A DNA stretch of 64,000 nucleotides from Pholiota molesta (GCA_014925825.1 JACGCK010000069.1:62001-126000); one strand, 5' to 3'. Counted from the first letter of the stretch, positions 1 to 11,109 are shown. A program made the numbers and translations. The notes: generated by a model from the letters alone, not told the origin.

Positions 1-727
1 GGGAAAAAAAGGTGTCCGAGAAGTTGACCTCCGTCAGGGATAGACGACGCAGTGCTGGGAGGGATGAAGATGGAGTCAGGAGGGTCTGGAGCTGGTAGAA
101 TGCGTGGATTCCGTTCATTGTGGGGTCGCCCTCTGCCAGCACCGTATGGACGCTAGGGAAGTCGATTGGATGTCCAGTTAGAAGCTTCGCAATGATCCAG
201 TCCCAGAAGAACATATCAAGTTCGAGATATTGCGCCGCTGTCAGATATTCGAAAAGGAATGCCGCGTCGCTCGTCGCTGGCTTCGGGCTTCCGTCGCCGC
301 GGTCTATCTCACCCACCTTGAAGGCAAGGCGCGGTGGGATCCCACCCTGCTTCGCTTTCCACCAGCGAACAAACTCGATATCGCGCTCGTCAAACTCATA
401 TGTCCAGAAGGCGGGCCCAAAGGAAGTGCCATGTATCGCTACGACAGGGAACTCATAAGAAAGATGTGTCCAGAGGGCGGGAGAAGCCTGCGCGAGCCGT
501 CGCCAAGACGAACAGACATGGCAGAGCAGGATCGGCGCTGACGCGGTGCTTGGCTGCTGTTGGAGGAGAGGGTAGCGCGGAAGGCAGTGGATGAAGATCT
601 CAAGAAGGATCTCGTATGGGAGCGAGGATATCGGGTGAACCGGGGAAGGCGAGGTGGGGGAGGGCATTGGATGGTTTGCGGATGTGGGCAAGATCTGTCG
701 AGCTTGGTTGTCGATGTAGCGAGGCAT
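1..727 (-). CDS. F-box family protein (copy a), truncated by the window edge
   Basis: The minus-strand frame from ATG at 727 stays open for 242 codons to base 1, so the 3' half lies outside the window. The N-terminus carries the F-box-like signature LPYEILLEIFIHCLP, then LLCHVCSSWRR and LWTHLS, then the WWKAKQGGIPPRLAF block, all shared with the complete paralog at 23776-25299. The start at 727 is in frame with a second ATG at 667 and matches the paralog's start region. F-box proteins usually recruit substrates to SCF ubiquitin ligases through SKP1; here that role is inferred from the family only. No frameshift is visible in the part present. Compared with its paralog it carries a short insertion around the GTSFGPAFW stretch. 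Confidence 0.85.
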   Translation of the reverse strand, partial: MPRYIDNQARQILPTSANHPMPSPTSPSPVHPISSLPYEILLEIFIHCLPRYPLLQQQPSTASAPILLCHVCSSWRRLAQASPALWTHLSYEFPVVAIHGTSFGPAFWTYEFDERDIEFVRWWKAKQGGIPPRLAFKVGEIDRGDGSPKPATSDAAFLFEYLTAAQYLELDMFFWDWIIAKLLTGHPIDFPSVHTVLAEGDPTMNGIHAFYQLQTLLTPSSSLPALRRLSLTEVNFSDTFFS

Positions 728-1008
728 TGAGGCCCAGGTCGGGGAGTACGGGCCGGTGGTTTGGACCTTGTTTCGGTCTGCTGCTGCTCTTTGGCTGCTC
801 TGCCAGATCTGGCGAACGGCCGCACTCACCACTCCTTCCCTCTGGTTGCACTTGTCCTATCGCATCTACGCATCGTACTCCGATCGCGAGCTCGGAATCA
901 GGGGTCACGGATTTTGCTCATTTATTAAGTATATATCATCGGTGATCAGTCCAATTCTTCGTATTACGCAGATAACAACATACAAATCTTGGTAATAGTC
1001 TCAAAAGT

Positions 1009-2427
1009 CTAATTCCCCCAGCGCCATTCCTTCCAAGAGTCCCCGAGAACAGTCCATGGTCGCGATATAACATGCAAAGCAATATTCGACACATTCCCCG
1101 CGCATTTTTGGATACCCGTTCGTTTCCGGTGCGTCTCGCTCTCGGGTTGATGACTTGATGATCTGTGGTCAATGGCGGTGATTTTTTTGATAGGGCACAT
1201 GGGATTGTTGAGGTCCAGCCAGTGGTTATTGGAAAAGAAGGCACTGTGCACAAAGCTATCCAACTCTTTCTCTGCCTCGCTTTCACTGCGATCACGAGCG
1301 ATAAACAGGTAAAGTTGTAAATAAACTAAATGAGGTGTGCAACTCCAGATGGGCCCACTACCGCAGAGCGCAGCGGCGGGCCCTTGAGCGTAATCTATTT
1401 CGGAAGGAGAGAGTTAGTTGTATTTCCGCAGGGTTAGATTTCTGAGGGCAGGCGTAGACTGGAGGATGGTATGGATATCGATAATGCCACTATGGTTCCA
1501 CCACTCCCTGATAAAAGAACACAAGAAAAGATTGTGGAGGGCAGGTAAATGAAGGCCGACGAAAAGTGGACTGATTAGAGAGTTGTTGCTGTTGTTGTCG
1601 CCGGATCCAATAAACAAGGTGGAAAGTTGCGAGAGGGTACGTTCGATAGGTTTTGTGGATTTGGCTACGTAAATTCGGCTCTGATAGGAGAAATCAACGT
1701 ACATCCATTGTAGACATGGAGCGGTCGATGTCAAGTGAACCCAGAAGTCATGAGAAATGAATTCGACGGTAATGGACAGGTGGGTCAATGTCGACCATTG
1801 GGCGGGGATAGTGCTATCTTCGATTTCCGTGTATATGTCAACAATAGCTAGACGTCGCAGTGCTGAGAAAGTATGACGGAAGTAATGGTCTGCGCGGTAG
1901 TCCAGTAGATATTCGTATGTCACGAGAGTGTGGAGGTTTGGGAAAGTGAGATGGTCTTCGTGCACGGCTGGAACCCGTTCCCAAAATTGCGGATCGATCT
2001 CCAGGTGCTGCGCCGTAGTCATATAGTCACTAAGGAAAACAAAAGTCCTCTTGTCTTGAGCTAAAGCTCCTGACTTGTCATCATCTCTCTCAATAGCAAG
2101 GCGGAGAGAGGGCGCAATTGAGCCCTGATGCTTTTTCCACCATCGAATGAACTCGATTTCGTTCCGGAAAAATGCCCATTCTCCCGGGAAGACTCGTAAT
2201 GTGAAGCAAAACGACAGGTGCGACCATAAGATAGGAGTTGCGAGCGCGATCGTTCTCCAAGAAGTGCAAATTTGGCATAAGAGTAATGGCGCGATCTTCG
2301 TGTTGGGCTGGCGAATTTCAAAGCGATCTTCAAGAGGAAGACAATGGACGAGGATCTCGAGGAGAACATCGTAAGGAACCATGCCTATTGGGCTCTTGAT
2401 CGAACGTCTGGATGCTGATGATAGCAT
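1009..2427 (-). pseudogene. F-box family gene (copy b) split by one in-frame stop codon
   Basis: The ATG at 2427 opens an F-box frame (VPYDVLLEILVHCLP, LLCQICTSWRT, LWSHLS, WWKKHQGS) that stops at TAA 1412-1414, after the LRKYN peptide. The same frame then continues without interruption to a normal C-terminus ending in SWKEWRWGN at 1009. It aligns codon by codon with the 486-aa paralog at 16546-18006, where the stop position reads as a serine-tyrosine pair. The lesion is therefore a single nonsense change. The gene may be a young pseudogene or may make a protein about 130 residues short. An upstream ATG near the paralog's start is followed at once by a stop, so 2427 is preferred. Confidence 0.85.
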
Positions 2428-3114
2428 CGTTGTGGAAGAAAAGGCAAAGCGAGAGCAGGAATACGACCGTCGACGATGGTGGAGATTTTGCAATCTGAAC
2501 TAAGACTAAGAACTTGGCATCGACAATTGAAGGAGCCAAAACAGTCAGGTGATTGGCTCGATGTGCCGAATGGCAAATGCCCCATCGAGTTACGAAAGAA
2601 TATGCTAACGAAGGAAACCATCCATAATATTACAATCCAAGATAAACAGCGTAAATAACGTCGCAGTCTACATAACACGACAACAAAAAGTACCATAACA
2701 ATTGATAGCCTGCAACATCTTCTTGCGAAGCGTATGCAACGCTCAGCAGTGTATCGCAGATGCTACACGAAACGCGGCAAGAGCAAGGCTTCCCCTCATA
2801 TTCCGAGGAAAATCCACCATGAGTAGATTGATGGACACGCTGGACATGAGCAAGCGATTGGTCCTGGCCGGTGTTCCGATAGAAGAGCTGGGCAAGAGCT
2901 CTTTGAGTCCACTAGAGAAGCAGGACGAAGCGTATCAGTATTTCTTATGAGATTAGCCGATGAAATGAGAATGTACGAACAGCAGATGCGACCTGCTAAG
3001 CCTACCACTCATCACGAAAAGAAGGCGCACCCGACGCTGTTGCTGGTCAAACGAGTCCGCAGTCTGGACCGGAGGAAAATCGAGTAAAATATTCACGCAA
3101 TGCAATGGGACGAG
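2428..3114 (-). other. Conserved stretch between R copy 1 and F-box copy b
   Basis: This stretch aligns with 18010-18600, the interval between R copy 2 and F-box copy e. It includes a block whose minus-strand reading contains DSKSSCPALLS. The related block downstream of R copy 3 (27060-27110) reads SKSSCPNFLS. It may be a last exon of R or the shared F-box promoter. I cannot decide which from the sequence. Confidence 0.45.
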
Positions 3115-4479
3115 CTACACACCTTCTAGAACGTCAGCATAAATAATTGGATGCGCAACTTCGTACAACCCTCTATAATTCCTAAGATCGTCGAGATCAA
3201 TAAGGGATTCTACGAACACAATGGAGGTTTGCGCAGAATCCTGGACACGCAACATCCGCCAGAAACACTCATACATGATTACCGTAATTCGTCCGATAAA
3301 TCTACGCCACCATTGATTCCTGCCCTGAAAAGAACACTACTTAGTAAATGCACTCGCAAGTACGACCACGACACCCCTCCTCCAGCCAGACCTGATCGTA
3401 ATCTCAACTAGCGCCTTCGGCTCCGCCTCCCGCAGCCGGTGAAGCCCATCCTGCGTTATCATCACGCGCCCGCACCTCCACGCCCTGACACTTATGTTAT
3501 GCCCAAACGACTTAAACACCGCGCGCACGCAGCGTCCCGCGCCCCGCCGTGTCGTTCAGCACAAAATACCGGAAGAGCGACGGCGCCGCTCCGCAGGGCA
3601 TGTGAGATTGTGGGGATGTCGGCGAGGACGCGGAGGCAGGGCGCCATCGCGGCGGCGCGCAGGCGCTTGAAGATTCGCACGTGCGAACCTAACCTCGGAG
3701 CGGGGCATATGGATGTTGCGTAGTGGTAAGTTTCCGAGGCTACAATGGATCGTGAGCGACGATGGAGGAAACGGAGACGCAGGCCACTTACCACTGCAGG
3801 CGCAGCGTCGAGGAACAAGGGCATGACCACCTGGGATGGGATCAGAAAGTGGGTGCACAGGGACGAACGAGCTGGGCACGACGCAACCATGAGCGAGAAG
3901 TCTATGCCTATACACCACGAGCAATTCCTCCCGCACGCGCGACAGCTCATGTATCCCTCCGTTCGCAGGAGCTACTTGGAAGAAGGCGTCGATAAGCCTC
4001 GCGCGAGATAATCAGATATCGAACGTACGCGGCGTACCCCTCGCATTCCCACCGTGCCCCTCCTCCCAGAGCGATAGTCCCGGGTCCATGCCGTGTCATG
4101 ATCCACTCCCTGCGGGGCCGTTGATGCGCGGTGGGGTACCGGGGAAGCGGAATGGTCTGGGTCAGGCGTGCGGTGATGGGCTCGACGCGCAGGGTGAGGG
4201 CGGCAGATGTTGTCGACAGGTTGTGCGTCGGCGATGGGTGGCGGGTCGCGGCTGGGACGGCGATGCGATCGTGTTCGTCCGCGACGGCGATGCGTGCGTG
4301 GTTGGGTCCAGGGATACCACCGACTGGTTTGGGCAGGATGTGAGATGGAGTTACATCCGAATATTCAATGTGACGCACCTGGGCCGGGGACGGTCAAATC
4401 TACATCCCAGCACCTCGTTGCGGATGAGTCCGAGACGGCGGAGGCGCGCAGTGAACACCCTACGTTTCTCCCGCTTCAT
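3115..4479 (-). pseudogene. Degraded multi-exon locus 'R', copy 1 (unknown function)
   Basis: I do not recognise this family. A first exon from ATG 4479 (MKREKRRVFTARLRRLGLI) ends at 4379 at a GTGCGT donor shared by the copies. Further blocks are shared with the loci at 18.6-19.8, 26.0-27.1 and 29.9-31.4 kb: a YVDVFIILREAYRRLL-like stretch beginning at GTACGT/GTACGC, a GTAAGT...TTGTAG intron of about 52 nt, and near the 3' end an open stretch containing NQWWRRFIGRITV and SLIDLDDLRNY that stops at 3115-3117. Some blocks shift frame relative to one another, for example at the AVFKSF stretch near 3510, so the copy looks decayed. It lies directly upstream of F-box copy b on the same strand. Confidence 0.5.
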
Positions 4480-4499
4480 GGCGTGCATCGACTATGCAT

Positions 4500-6690
4500 C
4501 TGTACCCTACAGCGGTTGTTCCCTACAGCTCGTGCTTTCCGCGAGCGGCATGTGAGCCGTCGCGGATGGATCAGGAGTGTACAGCGAGCGTAACGATGGG
4601 CGACGGCTGTAGTAATGGGGAGAGCATCTTCGTGGAGAGTCGACGAACAACAGCTAGGGGATGGCGTTGGTGGTGCCGAGCGTGGGGTGGGAATCAGCAT
4701 GGGTATGTGGTGCTTGGTTGTTCTAAATGGATGGACCACGATGTCAGAGATCCAGTACATGTACATGGAATGGAAGGACGTGGACCAGGGACGCACAGAG
4801 TGGTAAAATGATCAATCAAGCAGCCCCACACGCGCTGCTGGCATTGGTCCTTCCTCAAGTAGTGGATCAGTAAGTGCGAACATCAAAAGGCGGCTTGTGT
4901 CGAATAAGCCATCCGAATTTTCATAGGGACTCGGGGTCGCTGCAGCGCAGTTTTACTTTCTATTTGAGGCATGAAAGGAGTGAACTGAGGGTGCGTGGAA
5001 GAGGTTCGAGGGACTCGTGAGTAACGGGAGTACCGGACCGATGTGATGCATGTGATGTGTGACGATCTTCAACTTTCAAGCCACTGCTTTTTGTACCACC
5101 ACCAAACCACCACTATGTAGGCGTCTCGCACCCTCTGCTCGAGGCGTCCACCGTCCTAGGCCTCTAGCTCGTGCCGCCCCAGCATCCCTTTCATCCCTCA
5201 TCGACCCATCTCTGCCATCTGCTGTACCCGTCACCGTCCTTCGCTGCCTTCAATCTACACCTGCTCCACGCTCTTGTTGCCACACGTATCGCCTTCGCTT
5301 GCCCATGCCCGCATCGTCTATCTCTCTATAGGGAAAAGTACGCATTTCCTGACAAGTGACGTGGATTATGGGTGGTCGGGAGTACGACTCGTAAACGAGA
5401 GTGAGGGCAAAGTGTGGATGGGTCAAATGGTATTGAAGATGGTTATCTGGTACAAGTCGCGTATGTCGATGCATCTTTCCCCTCAGTATTACTATCAGTT
5501 GCCGTTCCTGCCCTCCGTTACATTTCTTTCATTTCGCTTTCGTGAGTTTCTCGCATTTGCTTCAGTACTGATGTTTCCCCTCGATTATCAGTTTCAGTTT
5601 CTATCCTCCATTTCGTTTCTCGAGTGTGCCACTTGGCCGATAATATTTTTACGTTGGCGCCGATGATCTTTCGTCTGGGGGGTTCGACTTCTGGGCGGGC
5701 GACTCCCACCAAGGTGTCCGCTGGCGTCAGCCCCTAGATCCAGAGAGGATCCAATTGGCCGTACCATCCCTTTCTTTCCTCGCCGTCATCCCACTTCTGA
5801 TCTCTACCATCTACGGTACCATCCACTGCCTCGCATCTACCCCTGCCTCCACGCCCTCGGCGCTACATGTATCGCTTCGCTTGCCCGTGCCCACGGCGTC
5901 TGTCTGTCGATGTGCAGTGCAGATGAAATTCATCCGCGTGATGGGTGACGTGGACTATGGGCGGTCGGCCGGGAGGTGCATACGACCGGGTCGCTAGACC
6001 CGCGGAAAGGGGAGTGCGTCGTACACGCTGCAGGGAGGAGGCGTATGCGCGATCCGTTGGGCCTGTGTACGCCTTCCGTGGCCCCTCGGCCGTTCGCGGG
6101 GAGACAATGGGATATGGAGTCACCGCGCGCGGGAGGGAATCGAAGGCGTATCTAGGACCTTGTGTGCTCTTATCCGTGGCTTCGCCTCCCTACCCAACCT
6201 CCTCGTAGGCAACGCCGGTCGGGCAAACCTGTATGCCCCTGATCGATCGTGCGTGAGCAGAGCGCGCTAGGGCGCCGCGCGGGCCGCAGCCCCCGCTCTC
6301 TTCGGCGGTGTGGGTGGCGAAGGCGGCGCGTGGGTGGTCGCGTCGGTCGGTCTGCGTGGTCGGGGGACGCATTGGGGCGGCGGCGGGTCCGCTGCTGGCC
6401 CTCCGCGCCGGGTGGGTGTTCGGGGCAGGTGAGCGCGCGGGACAGGCTGTCTTTGAACGGCGTGTATGCGTGCTCCTCTGGCGCGGTTCTCCCTTTGTTT
6501 CTGGCCCGCCCCTGGGCCTGAAGCATTCGTGAACGAAGAGGGCGCGCTGCCTTGTAGGCGGGCCTGATGCGTATCTTTGCGCGTTCGACGGAAGAACGAG
6601 GCAGGGCAGTGGCGGTATGTATTAAGGATAGCGAAATGACAACGTTTCCGCGTACGACCTGTATCATGGATGATAGACACGCGTAATAAG
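4500..6690. other. GC-rich stretch without a supported gene
   Basis: Several open frames occur here, but they overlap on both strands, have biased composition (Arg/Pro/Ala rich) and show no family resemblance. The part from 4890 to 5050 resembles 19760-19930, so the module duplication extends this far. Two imperfect copies of a roughly 250-bp segment lie at about 5210-5400 and 5810-6000. Both contain the stretch GACGTGGA(T/C)TATGGG. Confidence 0.4.
5210..6000 (+). repeat. Imperfect direct repeat pair (about 5210-5400 and 5810-6000)
   Basis: The two segments share the order 'ctacacctgctccacg / ctacccctgcctccacg', then 'cgtatcgccttcgcttgccc / tgtatcgcttcgcttgccc', then a GTGACGTGGA block followed by TATGGG. 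They are diverged by substitutions and small indels. I see no coding potential shared by both copies. Confidence 0.55.
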
Positions 6691-8378
6691 TACGTGCTCG
6701 CTCGTCCGATACTGGAAGAACGCTCAGAGACTACAGTTCCGCCCCGGTTCCAGCTGGCCGTCGTCGCGTGTTGTTCGCCTCGGGTCTATCGCGTTTGTTC
6801 GCCCCTCTTGTGTGGACGTGGTGGTTGTATGTGTCTCTCTCGAAGACCACTCATAGTGAATTGGCTCTAATGCATATATATTATTTTGCAACACACATTC
6901 AAATTCGATGCTTTGTTGAGCCGCTGGTTGATGCATCATTATATAGATGATTCTATTAGCTATGAATGACAGGGAGACTTCGAGTCATCCCGAGGCGTTT
7001 TCTTAACTATCACTTTCTATGAATGGGCGTCTAAATTGCATTGTGAAATCAAAGAAATTATGGATGCATTGAGTAACATCAATCACCACTGATTAATAAC
7101 AGCATAACATATTAGATCTATGTGATAGCCTGCAGTATAAATGTAAGCTAACATGTAAACATTAAGTGGAGGGCGATGAGGAGTCCATGCGGCTGAGTAT
7201 GAAAAGTCCCAGTGATGCTGAAGATAGTTAAAGATTTATCATACAGGTAAATAAAAAGAGGAAGCGAAAATTAAACAAAACTTAAAGAATGGAAGGAAGC
7301 GATGTTCAAATAAGTATTGAATAATTATATCTATGATAAGAGAAATGGAGTCGGGGTTTAACAAGATACAAAAATTACTGAGATACAAAATGGCGGTGGG
7401 AGGAGATCAGAGTAGCTGGATGCTATATGGGGTCTGTGTTCGTTAATGCGATGAACGGGAGTGAGGACTGACAGGGCCCGGCGACTGGCAAAATCGGGAA
7501 ATAGATCGAGTATATGGGCGACTTACCAAGTACCGTGCGTGGGCCCTACAGCGCTGTCATCGGAGCCTGGAGGAAGTCGTCAATGTCATCAAAGATGGGG
7601 TAGGTAGAATTAATATGAGGAGAGGTGTGGTGGAGGGGGGTGTAGCTGGCGGCGCACATACTTGGGATTTGTATTTATATTGGGGAATGGTCGTTATCTT
7701 GTAATCTAATCGATGTGAAAGGGCACGTTATTTCCAAGTTATTTCGTACCGAAGACCGCGCTCGGCCGAGACCATAATCGGCGGATCGCTGAAGCAGGTA
7801 ACTTTCTATTACGACATAACTGTGCCGTCTACATATGTACCACAGGTCGGCAATTTATGGAATTTGGGTTGGCATTTTCCTTCGTCTAAAGGAAAGTGGA
7901 AAGAGAGACAAGGTCACGCCTTGCAATGGCATTTTCGATCTCGCGTTGTAGTACAAAGCTCGCATCGTTCCAGGTCCTAAACAAATGTTGGCAAGAAGCA
8001 AGAATACCCTGGCTCTATCAACGAGGTAAATGCATCTGCTTGACACATGCGAGTTGACAGGAAATAGGAGGTATATATTCAGGGCGGCAAATGCTGTGAG
8101 TTAATTTCGGAAGAGAGGTAGCGCATTCCTCCTGGAGGCGTGGCAAATTACTAGTGTTTACGTGCAATAAAATCTGCCACATTGCGAACGGCAGAGCAGA
8201 AGGCGCACTATGAAAATACTTAAATTGATGGCCCATAATGCAGAACTGGCCAACTGGCCAATTTGAATAGTACACGTACGTGTCAAACCCGACTGCTCAG
8301 CACTCAATCTCAAATTCACCACCATATTCCTATTTTCACATAGCTTTGACGGTCGATACCTCTAACACTAGGACTAGG
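6691..8378. other. AT-richer intergenic interval
   Basis: No open frame with protein-like content is visible on either strand between the GC-rich block and the F-box gene at 8379. I found no transposon ends and no RNA gene here. Confidence 0.6.
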
Positions 8379-9593
8379 ATGATGCCATCGTCGAGATCCA
8401 GGCATTCGTCTGGGGGCCCAATAACCAAGGTTCCATATGACGTTCTTGTGGAAATTTTCATCCACTGTCTTCCACACCGTCCACTTGAGTTTGCACAGCC
8501 CAACATCAGCCTCGTGCCCATGCTGCTCTGCCGGATTTGCTCTTGCTGGCGAACAGTCGCGCTCGGCACTCCTTCCCTTTGGTTGCACTTGGCACATCTC
8601 ATGAGATCGTACGGCGTCGAACGCCAACCCAGATCCTGGAAAGTTCGGCAGAAAGACCTCGACTTCATGATTTGGTGGAAGAGGAACCAGGGCGCGATGG
8701 CGCCGTTCCTCCTCCTTTATACTATACTATCAGGCCCGAATCCTTCACGGGACCCTCCGCTGGCCGAAGGCGGAATGGACTTCGTTCTACAATATATGAG
8801 GTCCGCGCAGTTCCTACGTGTCACTCCGTTCTTTTGGGAAAAATTTCATGACAAGTGTGCAGGTGGAGACCACATCGTATTTCCTCACTTACATACTATT
8901 GTCGCAGATAAATCGAACGACATACAGTTCTATCGTGCGCAAGTCCTCATAGGACGTGTATCAACTCCTACTTCGTCTTCGTCGGCGCTACGACGACTAT
9001 ATATGAATGGTTATCATTTTAAACTGCCCGTGGACGCCGTCGCTCCGAGCCATTGGTCAAAGCTGACCCATCTATCGATGCATGACATTACAATTTCCGT
9101 GCCTTCCTGGTTTTCCTTCATACGAGCATTTCCAGATCTCCAATGGGCGTCCATTTCTTTGGGGTTTAATGACGAATACGCCATCAAGGATTATAAAGAG
9201 CCTCCCTCTGAATTTACCCTTCCCCGACTTTCTACATTTCTGCTTACTTGCTGCAAACACTGCAGCGACTACGTAGCGCTCCCGTTTGCTTTGCTTTTTA
9301 CAGGTCTTTCTCTACCAGCCTTACAAACACTATCATTAACGTCTTTGGTTGGATCGTGGGAGGACCATCATACCATGGCTGAGCTTTACACGGTGCTACG
9401 TTCCACGCCGGCCGTGACAACCCTCGCCCTCCGTGGATGTGATCATGGATTTCTTTCACTGCACAAACCTAATTATCCCACCATCCTCTCTGCGATTGGA
9501 GATGTTGAGCCAATCTGGCGCTATGCACCTCACTTGACACACCTCCTACTCACCCTACCCTACGTCGATAACCATACAACAAAAAAACACTAG
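8379..9593 (+). pseudogene. F-box family gene (copy c), C-terminus lost by a frameshift at an A-run
   Basis: Two adjacent ATGs (8379, 8382) open an F-box frame: VPYDVLVEIFIHCLP, MLLCRICSCWRT, LWLHLAH, WWKRNQGAMAPFL. The frame ends at TAG 9591-9593 just after a run of seven A's. One base downstream in phase, the conserved C-terminal part reads TLDTFVRNFFWPDCGW and runs open to TGA at 9842-9844. An eight-A run would restore a normal-length protein of about 488 residues. It is either a real 1-bp deletion or a homopolymer sequencing error. The continuous open tail suggests that the change is recent. Confidence 0.82.
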
Positions 9594-9844
9594 ACACCTT
9601 TGTTCGCAATTTCTTCTGGCCCGATTGTGGCTGGTTGGCCCTCGATAACTGCGCACACCCCATTCGAAGAGTCACGTTCATCTCGGGCAATCGATGGAAC
9701 CACAGATTTGACAATATCAAAGAATGGATGATGGCGAGTATTCTGAGCCACACGGGAGAGGCGTCCGACATTACCTTTGAGATTGTTACCCAGACAGCAG
9801 TATATGATATTGGCTCGGAAGGATGGAGGACATGGGATTTGTGA
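9594..9844 (+). pseudogene. Out-of-frame C-terminal part of F-box copy c
   Basis: This segment encodes the family's terminal block (cysteine/proline stretch NCAHPIRRVTFI, then MASILSHTGEAS) in the +1 frame relative to the upstream ORF. It has no start of its own and ends with a stop at 9844. Its position and content match the C-termini of copies d and i. Confidence 0.75.
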
Positions 9845-10169
9845 ATTATCATTTTGCTACATATTCGATTGACAAATTGAAATCTTTGATCTGCCGCGGT
9901 CCGGATGGCAGCGCAGAACGCGCAGCCTGGTGAAAGGCATAGTATAATCATGAGAGCCAAAAGCACCGGATGGATTATGGCGTGTTAGGCCCCAGGTCTG
10001 TTTCCCGTCATGATTTCGCTCGTTCATGATTTGTCTTTGATGATATGATGATCAGTGGTCCTCACTTCTTAGTAACTCCTTTATGTAGCTTGACGCTAGC
10101 ACTGCTGGAGGTGATCATTGTTCCATGTGAAAACAGCCCAGAAACAGTGTATTTTTAACCTGTTGCATA

Positions 10170-10200
10170 GGCTGTTCCAGAAAAAACTTCGGGAACAGCC
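10170..10200. repeat. Perfect 9-bp stem hairpin, 13-nt loop
   Basis: GGCTGTTCC (10170-10178) pairs with GGAACAGCC (10192-10200). It lies within the MITE-like element and is not followed by a T-run, so it is unlikely to be a terminator. Confidence 0.7.
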
Positions 10201-10219
10201 TTGAAACCTGTTCACAATA

Positions 10220-10242
10220 GGCTGTTTCCAAAAGAAACAGCC
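10220..10242. repeat. Perfect 9-bp stem hairpin, 5-nt loop
   Basis: GGCTGTTTC (10220-10228) pairs with GAAACAGCC (10234-10242) across a CAAAA loop. Its stem sequence is nearly the same as that of the hairpin at 10170-10200. Confidence 0.7.
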
Positions 10243-10289
10243 ATTGCCTCCAGCAGTCAAGTTGACGCCATGAGCATTACTTTTGTGCG

Positions 10290-10645
10290 CAAACCATCTC
10301 TGAACCTCAATTGCTGTTCGCCATGGCGCACTGATTTGAGACCATGAAATGGTATGTAGAATAATACACCAGTAACCGAGATATATCTATGACATTGCGA
10401 CGAGAACAAAAAATTCACAACCAAGAAATATGCTTTGATCAGTCATCCTTATGCTTTGGTGACACATCTTCGCCTCGCTTTATGTCGCTTGACACAATCA
10501 ACACACTTTCAAGTTTCATAGGCAAAGCGCCTTGAAATACCAACCGCTGTTCGCCACACCGCACTCGTTCAAGTACATGAAATCGTTATTAATACACCAG
10601 TATCAGAGGGATATTTGACATTGCGGCGATAATATAAAATTTCAC
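10290..10645 (+). repeat. Diverged tandem duplication (about 10300-10415 and 10530-10640)
   Basis: Both halves contain GCTGTTCGCCA, a CGCACT(G/C) stretch, CATGAAAT, AATACACCAGTA and GACATTGCG in the same order and spacing. The second half overlaps the 3' end of the 155-aa gene read on the minus strand, so the 3' flank of that gene was probably duplicated in tandem. Confidence 0.5.
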
Positions 10646-11109
10646 TCCCATGGTGGACGAGCGTTCGGGTCAGGAGGGCCACCGTAATATGCCAGAGGTA
10701 CGGGTTCCGTCCCATCACGATATGTTCTGCGCGGCTCCGTCCCATTCAACGTGATTGAACCCCGCTCATCCCACATCGACACCCACTGCAAGCCCTCCAC
10801 GCCCAACCCCTCCAGCCACGCCTTGATCTTCAGATCCTCCTCGCGCGGATCGTCCTTCTCGCCGCGCGGGGGCGCCTGGCGCCGGAAGTGGGAGATGAAG
10901 ACGATGCCATCGGTCTCAGATCCGCGGGGCCAGGTGATGAGCGCGGACCTCGTCTCGAGCTTGTCGTGGTTGAACAGCCAGTCGTTGAAGACGAGCTCGA
11001 GGTGGACGTTGTAGTACCTGTTGTCCTCGGCGACGTCGATCCCGAGCCGCGTGCCGAGTTTACGCGCTTCTTGGATGGTCATGAAGTAGCCGTTGATGTA
11101 GTACGGCAT
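10642..11109 (-). CDS. Small conserved-looking protein, 155 aa, unknown function
   Basis: A single exon from ATG 11109 ends at 10642. The protein is rich in charged and aromatic residues (MTIQEARKLGTRLGID near the start, ELVFNDWLFNHDKLETR mid-protein, a Pro-rich tail ending RPPWE). It has no signal peptide or membrane segment and I do not recognise the family. Support for a real gene is good: codon use looks natural, an upstream region has a TATA-like box, and a 58-nt intron with canonical borders sits in the 5' leader. It stands alone, convergent with F-box copy c and unrelated to the F-box cluster. Confidence 0.75.
   Translation of the reverse strand: MPYYINGYFMTIQEARKLGTRLGIDVAEDNRYYNVHLELVFNDWLFNHDKLETRSALITWPRGSETDGIVFISHFRRQAPPRGEKDDPREEDLKIKAWLEGLGVEGLQWVSMWDERGSITLNGTEPRRTYRDGTEPVPLAYYGGPPDPNARPPWE

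Larger units (their letters stand above)
10101..10257. mobile_element. MITE-like element with terminal inverted repeats and two hairpins
   Basis: ACTGCTGGAGG at 10101-10111 is inverted as CCTCCAGCAGT at 10247-10257. Inside are two perfect 9-bp stems: GGCTGTTCC/GGAACAGCC at 10170-10200 and GGCTGTTTC/GAAACAGCC at 10220-10242. A TTGACGC heptamer occurs a few bases outside each end and may mark the target duplication, which would leave the exact ends uncertain. The segment is noncoding. The superfamily is not assignable; a hAT-like origin is only a guess from the flanking heptamers. Confidence 0.5.

Noticed and set aside
439..825. Minus-strand open frame of 128 codons
   Set aside because: It is a shifted-frame shadow of the F-box gene a on the same strand; the F-box frame carries the conserved motifs.
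936..1295. Minus-strand open frame of 119 codons
   Set aside because: It is a shadow of the C-terminal part of F-box copy b in another frame.
3745..4011. Plus-strand frames over R copy 1
   Set aside because: They are antisense to the blocks shared by all R copies and have biased composition.
6170..6667. 165-codon minus-strand open frame
   Set aside because: It is GC-rich with Arg/Pro bias and several overlapping frames on both strands; no family resemblance.
10170..10242. Rho-independent terminators
   Set aside because: The hairpins lack T-runs, and this mechanism does not apply to nuclear fungal genes.
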